A stretch of DNA of 64,000 nt. It comes from Corallincola holothuriorum (GTDB lineage: Bacteria; Pseudomonadota; Gammaproteobacteria; Enterobacterales; Neiellaceae). The DNA lies in assembly GCF_003336225.1 (NCBI RefSeq), contig NZ_QPID01000001.1:434001-498000 (forward strand), written 5' to 3'. The position numbers and the translations under genes are program-made. Positions 53,520 through 62,111 of this stretch are shown one piece after another. Positions within the stretch are counted from its first letter, which is position 1, and each line of letters starts with the position of its first letter. The notes below the pieces were generated by a model. It was not told the DNA's origin. It did no database searches and saw only the letters and a list, made by a program, of their open reading frames with translations.

Positions 53520-53942
53520 ATGTCTGTACCCATAACGAAAGTCATGTTGATTGTTTCAACTGCTACAGAGGCAAATGCTGATTCTGATATGTTTGTCGAG
53601 TTGCATATCGCCGGTTTATCAAGTGCTGAACTCCCCTTAGCAGGCACCCAAGGCACATCAAAAGTATTTGAGATTCCAACATCTGGTGAACTAAACTTGG
53701 ATCAGATTTCCCCGGTAGATATAGAGCTCAGCGTCGATGGCGATGCGCCATCAAGCTTTAACGCATGGTTACCTGGCAGTTGCTATGTGCTTGGCAAAGG
53801 GGATTCAACCGATTATCAGTTACTCTGCGCCATTCCTGAGTGGCCCAGTTCAATCTGGTTTTGTGCTGATAGTAATGCCCATGAGGATCCGCCCGCCTTT
53901 GGCGGCATAGTGAAGTTACAGATGGTGCTTGACGCCATGTAG
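53520..53942 (+). CDS. Hypothetical 140-residue protein
   Basis: I do not recognise the family. It is acidic, predicted beta-rich and cytoplasmic, with no signal peptide; it begins MSVPITKVMLIVSTATEANA and contains LPGSCYVLGKGDSTDY and WPSSIWFCADSNAHEDPPAF. AGAAGGAG lies close to the ATG. A truncated and frameshifted copy lies directly upstream. A strong terminator follows it, so it is a single-gene unit. Confidence 0.7.
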   Translation: MSVPITKVMLIVSTATEANADSDMFVELHIAGLSSAELPLAGTQGTSKVFEIPTSGELNLDQISPVDIELSVDGDAPSSFNAWLPGSCYVLGKGDSTDYQLLCAIPEWPSSIWFCADSNAHEDPPAFGGIVKLQMVLDAM

Positions 53943-53948
53943 CGCCTA

Positions 53949-53979
53949 AAGGGGCGAGATGCTGCCCCTTGATTTTTTC
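53949..53979 (+). terminator. Rho-independent terminator
   Basis: AAGGGGC-GAGATGCT-GCCCCTT followed by GATTTTTT, just after the 140-residue protein's stop and before the convergent rlmA end. Confidence 0.88.
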
Positions 53980-54843
53980 CTAATCTTTGACAAACACGCG
54001 AAAAGAAACGTCAATAGTCAGCGTTAAATGCTCAAGTGAGGTCACCTTCTCTATCCCCTCTTTCGGTGCGCGATGCATGTGTGGCGTCATTCCCAACAAC
54101 CGTTCAATATCTGCACGTGGCAGATCACGTTTCACTGTCAGTCGCTCACTGTGAGACAGCGAAAAACCTGCCTCTATCGCCCCATCATTGGACGCCGGCT
54201 GAAACGGTTTGATTGTCGGATAGAGCAACTTCCGCATTTCGATCAAATGATCTTCATACGTATCAACCAGTATTAGCACGCCACCGGATTTAAGAGTATC
54301 AGCAAAAGAGTCATAGCAATGGAAGCCGAATGCACAAAGAATAAGGTCAGTACTCGCCCTATTTACGGGAATAGACTTATTACTCGCTACAATCCATTGA
54401 ATCGATTTGTCGCGTTTGGCCGCAGCTTGCACTGCCCATTTTGATATATCTAATCCGCAGATAAGTACCTCTGTCGCCAGTGATAAGCGGCGCAGATGAG
54501 TGGCTAATTCAGTCAAATAGTAACCCTCACCACACCCGCCATCAATCACTGTATAACTCTCTAGCGAAGAACGAGTAGTGAGCTGTTTGCTTACAAGATC
54601 ATTGATTTTCTCAGCTATCGCATCGTAATACCCGCCAGCCAAAAAGGCGTGGCGCCACTGCACCATCTGCTTAGAATCTCCAGGGGAAAGGCTGCGTTTG
54701 TTTTGCACCGGTAGCAAATTCACATGACCATTACGTGACTTATCAAAACTATGGCCAGCACCACAAACCAAACGCGAGGGCTCAGCGACCAATGGTTTTG
54801 CGCATAGCGGACAGACAAGCTTATTCAATGGGGAAACTATCAT
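53980..54843 (-). CDS. rlmA: RlmA, 23S rRNA (guanine-745) methyltransferase
   Basis: A 287-residue RlmA. An N-terminal zinc finger (LVCPLCAKPL, CGAGHSFD) is followed by a Rossmann SAM domain (VIDGGCGEGYYLTEL). NGHVNLLPVQNKRS and SPGDSKQMVQWRHAFLAGGY are family blocks. It modifies G745 (E. coli numbering) of 23S rRNA. The Cys/His set of the finger (Cys11, Cys14, Cys27, His31) is complete. Single gene, upstream of the third GGDEF gene. Confidence 0.95.
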   Translation of the reverse strand: MIVSPLNKLVCPLCAKPLVAEPSRLVCGAGHSFDKSRNGHVNLLPVQNKRSLSPGDSKQMVQWRHAFLAGGYYDAIAEKINDLVSKQLTTRSSLESYTVIDGGCGEGYYLTELATHLRRLSLATEVLICGLDISKWAVQAAAKRDKSIQWIVASNKSIPVNRASTDLILCAFGFHCYDSFADTLKSGGVLILVDTYEDHLIEMRKLLYPTIKPFQPASNDGAIEAGFSLSHSERLTVKRDLPRADIERLLGMTPHMHRAPKEGIEKVTSLEHLTLTIDVSFRVFVKD

Positions 54844-54915
54844 TAACGGATGCCACTTAGAGACTTTCAGCGCATATAGTAAGCCAACCTGCGAACAGCG
54901 GCCATCCCTCTATTA

Positions 54916-54951
54916 GACAAGGCTCTGCATAACTACACATGGTGCCTTGTC
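54916..54951. repeat. Inverted repeat in the rlmA/GGDEF gap
   Basis: GACAAGGC (54916-54923) and GCCTTGTC (54944-54951) form a perfect 8-bp stem with a 20-nt loop. A second, imperfect hairpin lies at 54964-54991. They are near the 3' end of the third GGDEF gene and may end its transcript, but neither has a U-tract. Confidence 0.4.
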
Positions 54952-55009
54952 GATAGACAATAACGATAGAAAGTTGCCGATGACTTTTATCGCTTTGCAA
55001 TCGGGCGCT

Positions 55010-56890
55010 CTAGCGTTCAATTTCAACGCAATCACGTCCATTTTCCTTGGCGCGATATAGTGCATTATCCGCCCTCTGGATCAGTTCAGACAAATTACTG
55101 TCATCTGCTGTTAATTGCGCCACCCCAATACTGACTGAAACCTTCATATCAACGGCAATAGTCGAGGTATCAATGTCTGAGATCTTTTGACGCAACCGCT
55201 CTGCAACCTTAGCCGCATGATCCAGTCCGGCTCCGGGTAATAGCGCTAAAAACTCCTCTCCCCCAGTTCTGCCAACTCGATCCTGATAACGCATGACGGA
55301 CAATGATGCTGGTGCAATCAGTCGTAGCACTTCATCACCACCGTGGTGGCCATAGGTATCATTTATGCGTTTAAAGTAATCAATATCAAACACAAGTACT
55401 GAGAATGGCGCGTGTTCAGCTCTCGCATGATCGATCATCTCTTTGCCACGTTGAAGGATGTCACGCCGGTTAGGTAATCCTGTAAGCTCATCAGTTGATG
55501 CTAACCGGTGTAGCTGCCGCTTACTGTTCACCTGTCGAATGAGAAACACCAAGGCTACCAACAAAAGTACGCCACCAAGAAACAGCACTATCAGTTGCCA
55601 TCTCCGTCGCTCCTCTAACGACTCGACCTGCTTTTGCTTAATTAAAGTGTCCGCTTTCAAACGCTCATTTTCAGCTTCTTTTCTTGCGACATCAAACTCA
55701 ACCTGCATTCGAACCGTTTGCTGCTTACGCAACATAAGATCGAGTTGTTCATGATTGCGCTGATACTCTTCAGTGGTTTCATAGGCTTCCTGCCAGCGTT
55801 TCTCTGCTGACAAGGCTTTAGCTTTTGCTTGCAGCAACCAAGCTAAATATCGAAAATTCTTCTCTTTACGAATGCTGGGTTCAGCGAGGTCAAAATAATC
55901 AAGTGCCTTTTGGTTGTCACCCAACTGGTAATGTGCTCGTCCGATAAATAAGTGCACTAATGCCGATGTGCCAAAATCTGGATGTTCGTCGAAAATAGCT
56001 TCCGACAACGACAAATGCTTAAGCGCTTGCGTAGGTTTCTCTAGAGCAAGCATTACCCCAGCAATGTTTAAACGCGAAAATGCAACACCGTAATCATCAG
56101 ATTGAGCTAAATAATAATCTAATGCATCGCTATATAGCGTATAAGCTTGTTGATATTGGCCTTGATCCTCAAGCACCAAGGCAATCTGTTCACGTATCGC
56201 TAACAAGGCACTGACCTTGTCCTCTTCAAGAAAAATACGCTCCAACTGTTGGTAATACTCCAGCGCACGATCAAAGTTACCTATTCGGCGGTAGGTATTC
56301 GCTATCGAAGCCATGTTTTGGCGGATCCAATAGGTGATATCAGCTGATTCGTAATACTTCTGTGCAACAAGAAGATCCCCGAGACCAAGCGCTAACTCCC
56401 CTTGATAGGCATAGAGATCGCCACGGCTCGAATATGCATCGGCGATCAATTGCTCATGTTCACTGTTGGTAACTAGCTCAATTGCAAGGTTGTAATCTTG
56501 CAAGGCCAGATCGACATCACCATATACTTGCTCGTAATAGCCGCGACAGAGATGGAAGTCCGCTATCGCAGCCAAGTCGTTGGCGGCTTCAGCCTCAGCA
56601 ATATAGTTAGTAGCCACCGCAATGAGCTTAGGTGGTGTCTGAACATCGTTCGGCTCCAAGCTCCAGCAATGTAGACGTTTCCAACGCATTAACAACGCTT
56701 TGTCGGCCACATCAATGGTGTTATATAGCGACTGTAAACGCCGTTGGAATTCTGCCGTAGTGACATACTGCCCAGCTTCTAGCGCATCAAACTCGCGCTC
56801 AATTTCTGATGGCGCGGCAGCCCAAATAATGCTGCTGCCCAAAATGACAATCAGCGTTGCCGTTGCTAACCGGCTGAAAATTTTAAACAA
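55010..56890 (-). CDS. Membrane TPR-GGDEF diguanylate cyclase
   Basis: A 626-residue protein: signal peptide (LATATLIVILGSSIIWA), TPR repeats (about 100-380, e.g. NFDRALEYYQQLERIF, QALKHLSLSEAIF), coiled linker, membrane segment near 435-455 (LIVLFLGGVLLLVALVFLI) and GGDEF domain with RTGGEEFLALLPGA plus the RYQD inhibitory site. It has the same architecture as the two GGDEF proteins at 49029-53037 but is clearly more distant in sequence. It synthesises c-di-GMP by homology. Confidence 0.92.
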   Translation of the reverse strand: MFKIFSRLATATLIVILGSSIIWAAAPSEIEREFDALEAGQYVTTAEFQRRLQSLYNTIDVADKALLMRWKRLHCWSLEPNDVQTPPKLIAVATNYIAEAEAANDLAAIADFHLCRGYYEQVYGDVDLALQDYNLAIELVTNSEHEQLIADAYSSRGDLYAYQGELALGLGDLLVAQKYYESADITYWIRQNMASIANTYRRIGNFDRALEYYQQLERIFLEEDKVSALLAIREQIALVLEDQGQYQQAYTLYSDALDYYLAQSDDYGVAFSRLNIAGVMLALEKPTQALKHLSLSEAIFDEHPDFGTSALVHLFIGRAHYQLGDNQKALDYFDLAEPSIRKEKNFRYLAWLLQAKAKALSAEKRWQEAYETTEEYQRNHEQLDLMLRKQQTVRMQVEFDVARKEAENERLKADTLIKQKQVESLEERRRWQLIVLFLGGVLLLVALVFLIRQVNSKRQLHRLASTDELTGLPNRRDILQRGKEMIDHARAEHAPFSVLVFDIDYFKRINDTYGHHGGDEVLRLIAPASLSVMRYQDRVGRTGGEEFLALLPGAGLDHAAKVAERLRQKISDIDTSTIAVDMKVSVSIGVAQLTADDSNLSELIQRADNALYRAKENGRDCVEIER

Positions 56891-57047
56891 GATGAAACCT
56901 TATAGCTTTTAAGTTGGAAATATTGGGTATATAGCCCTCAGAACCGCATTTTACCGTGGAACAACGATAAGTTTAGTACTGAATGCAATAGGCTTGATCT
57001 CAAACAGACATGTCTAATGCATATTAATGGTTCGTCGATAGGGTTGC

Positions 57048-58937
57048 CTAAGCTGGCGTTAATGGCGCCGTAATTACAAACCGCAAACCACCACTTTGAC
57101 CATGAGAGGCTGTTATCTTTCCGCCTAGTTTTTGCGTCACCATATTGTAGACGATATGCATCCCCAGCCCGGTGCAGCCCCGGTTTCGACCCGTCGTAAA
57201 AAAGGGTTCAAAAAGGCGACTCATCACCTCATCGGAGACACCAGCGCCATCATCTTCATAGCTGAGTGTTAAATTATCGGCCGTTGCTTCATAACTAATG
57301 CCTATGCGATGGATTTGGTTTTTCTCAAAGCCATGCTTAAGACTATTTAAAACAAAGTTGCAGATAATATGGCTAAATGCACCTGGATAACTGTCAAGTT
57401 CTAAGTTCTCATCGCCCTTCACTTCTATTTCTACCTGATACTTCTTGGTTTCCGCTTGCAGGCTAGCGACGACCTCACGCACATACGTACCCAACCGGAA
57501 AATTCTGCGATAGCCACTGGACTGGTCGACAGAAACCTCCTTGAAGGTTCTAACCAGTTCGGCTCCCCGATGGAGGTTATATTCGAGAAGTGAGAGCACT
57601 TCGTCTGATCGCCCAAAAAAACGCTGTAGTTCGCTACGTTTTAATTTTCCAGCGTCAAAACTATTCACGATAGACCGAAGATCATCGGCCATCGTCGTCG
57701 TGGCAGTTAATGAGATACCTAATGGCGTGTTTATTTCATGGGCTACGCCAGCAACTAACTGGCCAAGTTGAGCATTTTTTTCTGTTTCCACCAAATGGCT
57801 TTGTAGCTTTCTTAACTGTTCAAGGGTATCTGACAATTCAACATTCGTTGAGCGTAACAACTCGGTACGTTCCAAAACCTTGCACTCTAGCTGAGCCTGA
57901 TCTTCTATCACTCGGCTGGTAAGCCTATTAACCAGGGCTAAAAGCTGCGATGGCTCTCGGTAACGGACGTCTACAGAAGACTGACCATAGTCACCAAGGG
58001 AGATACGTGCGACAAGGTTAGACAACTGTTTAAACGGTGCTAGGAGTCGCTTTGCCACGATAAACGATACGATAAGGACAGCCGTCAATAGCGCTGCCAG
58101 CACTAAGCTAAGTTGAATAATGGTTTTATTAACCTGCGTCGACACCATGGATTTCGGTACGCCGACTTCAATCACTAACGATACGTCAGCACCAGCATCC
58201 TGCTCCACGACGTAAGTAATATAGTCGCCGCGATCATACTGGCTGTTATACGCATCGTGATCGTTAATAACGATGGAAAACAATCTCGCCCCATCCAATG
58301 TGCCAGACACCTTATCTACCATCTCATCAACATCAATGAACATAACTAACGCACCAGTTAAAGTGGTGGTCGGCGCATCTTTCAAGCTAACAAGATGCAG
58401 TGGAGTCATGAAAGTGACAACTGAGCGAGAGTCTCCTTCGTCAAACGATAACGAAATAATATCGACTTTGATTTCATCGGTGTGATCGGCGAGAAGATTT
58501 GTTTTCAAAAAGTCCTGCAATTGAGAATCGATCGCTGATAAGTCGTACAATAGATACTCAATAGGGCTTGCTTCTGTGGCTACACCAAGACTATCGAATA
58601 TCACCGCGCCGACACCGGATTGCTCTCTAACCAGCCAGCGATCGAGTTTTGCAGTAGCATAGCCGGCGAAAGCACCATTTCGTGACGCTTGCGCTACATC
58701 ATTGTCGCTCCCAATTTCGACGACGCGCTCCATTGTTCCGGTGATATCTGCTGCAATTAGCCCACCAACAGCATCGGCTTGCAACCTGGCGCGGTTTTGA
58801 CTTTGACCGACGAGAACTTCCTGTAAGGTGGATACAAAACCAACGCTGATTAACAGAGCAGGCAGCAAAGCAAAGCCAACAATGACTGCGACTAAAATAC
58901 GACTTAACTGTGGTTGATCTTTATCCGTAATATTCAT
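57048..58937 (-). CDS. Membrane sensor histidine kinase
   Basis: A 629-residue kinase: first membrane segment near 15-35, a periplasmic sensor of about 230 residues, second segment near 275-295 (LSLVLAALLTAVLIVSFIVA), HAMP (LLAPFKQLSNLVARISLGDY), coiled coil and kinase core. The H-box is GVAHEINTPLGISL, the N-box NFVLNSLKHGF, and the G-boxes DDGAGVSD and GCTGLGMHIVYNMV. It has no receiver domain and no response regulator gene is adjacent. Its ATG overlaps the solute-binding protein stop (TAATG), so the binding protein and the kinase are translated together. Confidence 0.93.
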   Translation of the reverse strand: MNITDKDQPQLSRILVAVIVGFALLPALLISVGFVSTLQEVLVGQSQNRARLQADAVGGLIAADITGTMERVVEIGSDNDVAQASRNGAFAGYATAKLDRWLVREQSGVGAVIFDSLGVATEASPIEYLLYDLSAIDSQLQDFLKTNLLADHTDEIKVDIISLSFDEGDSRSVVTFMTPLHLVSLKDAPTTTLTGALVMFIDVDEMVDKVSGTLDGARLFSIVINDHDAYNSQYDRGDYITYVVEQDAGADVSLVIEVGVPKSMVSTQVNKTIIQLSLVLAALLTAVLIVSFIVAKRLLAPFKQLSNLVARISLGDYGQSSVDVRYREPSQLLALVNRLTSRVIEDQAQLECKVLERTELLRSTNVELSDTLEQLRKLQSHLVETEKNAQLGQLVAGVAHEINTPLGISLTATTTMADDLRSIVNSFDAGKLKRSELQRFFGRSDEVLSLLEYNLHRGAELVRTFKEVSVDQSSGYRRIFRLGTYVREVVASLQAETKKYQVEIEVKGDENLELDSYPGAFSHIICNFVLNSLKHGFEKNQIHRIGISYEATADNLTLSYEDDGAGVSDEVMSRLFEPFFTTGRNRGCTGLGMHIVYNMVTQKLGGKITASHGQSGGLRFVITAPLTPA

Positions 58938-60154
58938 TATTTCTGCGTTTCTGACTGACGTCGCAGCTCTCGCTCAGCATGGGTTTGCATAAACTCAACC
59001 GCCTGCTCTCCGGTCGCTTTACCTCGCATATAGAGCGCAACTCCCTTAGCCATACCGATCCATGCGGCGGACATTTCTGGCGACGGAGGCATGGGGATCG
59101 TGTGCTCCATCTGCGCAAAAAACACCGCCATATCTGGATCATCTTTGAATGATTGCTTAATTTCGCTATACGCCTGTGTTGTTGTCGGCATCATCCCAGT
59201 CTCCTGATACATCACTCTCTGGGCGTCTGCCGTCAGCATGAACCGAACAAAACTGTCGATATCTGATTTTCGGTGTCCGTTTAAGGCGTCCCCCGGAAAC
59301 ATCAAGGTAATTGAAGAGCTCATTGACCGCATTCGAGCGCCGTCGACCTTTGGTAACATGGCAACACCAAAATCTAGTCCAAGCTTTTGCTTTAGCTGGT
59401 TAAATGCCCAGTCGCCATTGATCGCATAGGCGTACTCACCGGCAATGAACTTTTCATAAACACACTCATAGGAACAGCGCATGTTAATAACGCCGAGTTC
59501 AGTTTGTTGCCGATAGTACTCTAAGCCTTTAGCAATCTCCGGCGAGCCAAGTTGTATGCCATTGTCATCAACAGGTACTCCACCAAACGCCGTCAAAAAT
59601 GGTATCACCCAGTACATTTCCATCGGCTTCCAGGCAATTAGATTTACTCCTTTCCCCTCTACAATCTCTCGTTGAGCGATTAGCCCGGCCCAACTGTTCG
59701 CAGACTCAGCAACCAGGCTCTTATTGAAGTAGAGCATCAAGTGGTTGCCGTAAAGCAAAGGAACGCCATACTGTTTGCCGCCATCAGTCACACTGCTTGT
59801 TGCCCCCTCGATCATCGGTTGGCTAAACGGTTCAGCGATCTCTGATAACTTCAAAATGGCACGGTTACCAATAAAGTCTGATGGTGCAAAGATAATGTCA
59901 GGGGCGACGCCCTCACCCACAGCTCGAATCGAAGAGGCTTTCAGGTCACCAGTCGGCATGTGCTGCACAACAAGCGTTATCCCGGTCTCAGCGTGAAATT
60001 GCTGACCAAGCTTGGTAAACGCACTTTCTGCTTCAAATTTTTCGTACCAAAGTACGAGTTGGCGCTCTTTGCCCAATACCCCAGCACTGATCGGCAATGA
60101 AGCGACTAAGATCAACCAAATAAATCTAACGAAAAAAGTGTATCTCATTGTCAT
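58937..60154 (-). CDS. Periplasmic solute-binding protein (sugar-type) paired with the kinase
   Basis: A 405-residue ABC-type extracellular binding protein (family 1, maltose-like), signal peptide VRFIWLILVASLPISAGVLG. Blocks seen include LVLWYEKFEAESAFTKLGQQ, GVAPDIIFAPSDFI and FIAGEYAYAINGDWAFNQ. No ABC permease or ATPase genes are present; the next gene is a histidine kinase overlapping by one base. It therefore probably works as a ligand sensor for the kinase rather than in uptake. The ligand is not known. Confidence 0.88.
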   Translation of the reverse strand: MTMRYTFFVRFIWLILVASLPISAGVLGKERQLVLWYEKFEAESAFTKLGQQFHAETGITLVVQHMPTGDLKASSIRAVGEGVAPDIIFAPSDFIGNRAILKLSEIAEPFSQPMIEGATSSVTDGGKQYGVPLLYGNHLMLYFNKSLVAESANSWAGLIAQREIVEGKGVNLIAWKPMEMYWVIPFLTAFGGVPVDDNGIQLGSPEIAKGLEYYRQQTELGVINMRCSYECVYEKFIAGEYAYAINGDWAFNQLKQKLGLDFGVAMLPKVDGARMRSMSSSITLMFPGDALNGHRKSDIDSFVRFMLTADAQRVMYQETGMMPTTTQAYSEIKQSFKDDPDMAVFFAQMEHTIPMPPSPEMSAAWIGMAKGVALYMRGKATGEQAVEFMQTHAERELRRQSETQK

Positions 60155-60358
60155 GTCGCCCTATTTCTCCTGAGTAGTAAGCATGGCTAAGATAGAATAT
60201 TTTTTCCTCTTCTTGGGTCAAATAATCATTCGTTAACGGGGAACCAAATCACGGTCTAGCAATCAGATTGCCTAAGTCTGCTCCGTATTGGCATTATCAT
60301 CACCGAGCAACTATATCTAGCTAACTGTAGCCAGTACATTTTCATCCAGAATAATAAG

Positions 60359-62026
60359 GTGGAACCCACTTTGATAAGAATGCCCATTGATGAGTTAAAG
60401 CACCGCAGCGAACAACACCCCGACAAGATCTATTTACGCCAACCGGACAATGGCCAGGTTCAAGACTATAGCTGGGCACAGGTATACAGCACTGCAACGC
60501 AGCTTGCAGGCGCGTTAGTACATCAAGGGTTAAAAAAAGGAGATCGTGTCGCTATTATCGGGAAGAATTGCGCAGAGTGGTTTATAGCTGACTGGGCGAT
60601 CATGATGGCAGGAATGATATCGGTTCCTATCTATCCAACGGTCGGTAGAAAAACGCTGGCTCACATACTTAATCACAGTGAAGTAAAGCTAGCGTTTATC
60701 GGTAAGTTAGACAATAACCATGCCCTATCTGAGGTGGTAAAGAATACCGCATTCAGCACCTTGCTAACCGTTGCCATGCCTTATCCAACAGTTCCATGTG
60801 ATTTTAGCTGGGCCAATTTCTTAAACGTGGCACCGCCTCTTGCTGACCTTCATACACCTGATGATGATGAAGTGATGACCATCATCTATACCTCTGGCAG
60901 CACCGGTACCCCAAAAGGCGTTGTGATGAGTTACGAGGCCTACCGCTATGCGAGTGCCCAAACCCAATTGAGTTTAGGCGTACTTGATAGTGATCGCGTG
61001 ATATCTTATCTGCCTCTAGCTCATATCACCGAGCGAGGCGTGATCCAAGGTCCTAGCCTGTATGCGGGCTGTACCGTCTATTTTGTCGAGTCGTTAGCTA
61101 CCTTTATTGAAGATCTCAACCGGGCACAACCAACATTTTTCCTATCCGTGCCCAGACTTTGGAACAAATTTCTTGCCAATATTCATGCGCGACTGTCGCC
61201 GAAGAAGTTATCATTTCTTCTGTCACTCCCTATCGTAGGTAACGTCGTTGCGCAAAAAATACGCCGCACGTTGGGGCTGGATAAAGTCAGGGTTTTCGGC
61301 TCAGGCTCGGCGCCGATATCGCCGGAAATACTCCGTTGGTATAAAAAACTGGGAATGAACATTTCCGAAGGCTGGGGAATGACAGAAACCGGTGGGCTTT
61401 CCTGCTGTAACCTACCTTTCAACGAACTGCATATCGGTAGCATCGGCAATCCTATAGAAGGTACTGAAATTAAACTGTCGAAACAGGGAGAGATACTGAT
61501 ACGCTGCCCCGGACTGTTCCAAGAGTACTATCAGGATCCTGAACTCACCGAAGCTAGTTTCACTGAAGATGGCTTCTTTTGTACCGGAGACAAGGGCACT
61601 TTTAACAGCGAAATAGGCGCCTATCAGATCACTGGGCGTGTCAAAGAGCTATTCAAAACAGAAAAGGGAAAATATGTTGCCCCCGTGCCACTGGAGTCTC
61701 GCCTTGGTGAAAACGAATTACTAGAGCAGATCTGTGTCATGGGCACGCTAATGCCACAACCGGTCGCCGTTGTCGTATTAAGCGAGACCTCCAGCAAAAT
61801 GAGTAACTCGGCGATCGAACTTAGCTTATCGGCAACACTCGAAAAGATTAATCGACGTTTGGAAGCCCATGAAAAGATCGCTCAGATATTCGTAGCTAAA
61901 GACGAGTGGACAATAGAAAACGATCTATTAACCCCAACCCTTAAGATAAAACGAGCAGATATCGAGGAGCGTTATCTTCCGTTGATCGCCAACCTTTCAG
62001 AAAAAAAGGTAGCGTGGGAACAATAG
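60359..62026 (+). CDS. AMP-forming acyl-CoA ligase (FadD-like)
   Basis: A 555-residue ANL-superfamily ligase. Motif P-loop TIIYTSGSTGTPKGVVMSY, the adenine-binding GWGMTETGG, TGDKG and the hinge GRVKELFKTEKGKYVAP are all in place. It resembles long-chain acyl-CoA ligases of the marine gammaproteobacterial type. The start is uncertain: GTG at 60359 or ATG at 60380, neither with a strong ribosome-binding site. The acyl substrate is inferred only by family. Confidence 0.9.
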   Translation: MEPTLIRMPIDELKHRSEQHPDKIYLRQPDNGQVQDYSWAQVYSTATQLAGALVHQGLKKGDRVAIIGKNCAEWFIADWAIMMAGMISVPIYPTVGRKTLAHILNHSEVKLAFIGKLDNNHALSEVVKNTAFSTLLTVAMPYPTVPCDFSWANFLNVAPPLADLHTPDDDEVMTIIYTSGSTGTPKGVVMSYEAYRYASAQTQLSLGVLDSDRVISYLPLAHITERGVIQGPSLYAGCTVYFVESLATFIEDLNRAQPTFFLSVPRLWNKFLANIHARLSPKKLSFLLSLPIVGNVVAQKIRRTLGLDKVRVFGSGSAPISPEILRWYKKLGMNISEGWGMTETGGLSCCNLPFNELHIGSIGNPIEGTEIKLSKQGEILIRCPGLFQEYYQDPELTEASFTEDGFFCTGDKGTFNSEIGAYQITGRVKELFKTEKGKYVAPVPLESRLGENELLEQICVMGTLMPQPVAVVVLSETSSKMSNSAIELSLSATLEKINRRLEAHEKIAQIFVAKDEWTIENDLLTPTLKIKRADIEERYLPLIANLSEKKVAWEQ

Positions 62027-62034
62027 CTACCCAG

Positions 62035-62064
62035 ATAGAAATAGAAATAGAAATAGAAATAGAA
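62035..62064. repeat. Hexamer tandem repeat (ATAGAA)5
   Basis: Five perfect copies of ATAGAA followed by a partial ATAGCG, in the convergent gap between the ligase and malic enzyme genes. The last copies form part of the hairpin arm. Copy number may vary by slippage. Confidence 0.9.
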
Positions 62065-62102
62065 ATAGCGTACTGAATCGATATCAGCACGCTATTTCTA
62101 TT
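62058..62102. terminator. Bidirectional terminator hairpin using the hexamer repeat
   Basis: AATAGAAATAGCGT (62058-62071) pairs with ACGCTATTTCTATT (62089-62102) over 14 bp; the loop holds CTGA...TCAG as well. It separates two convergent genes and probably serves both. The stem is AT-rich and lacks a long U-tract, so strength is uncertain. Confidence 0.65.
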
Positions 62103-62111
62103 AAAGAGGGA

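Noticed and set aside
62035-62070. Short direct repeats as a possible CRISPR.
   Set aside because: Uninterrupted hexamers without spacers; a microsatellite.
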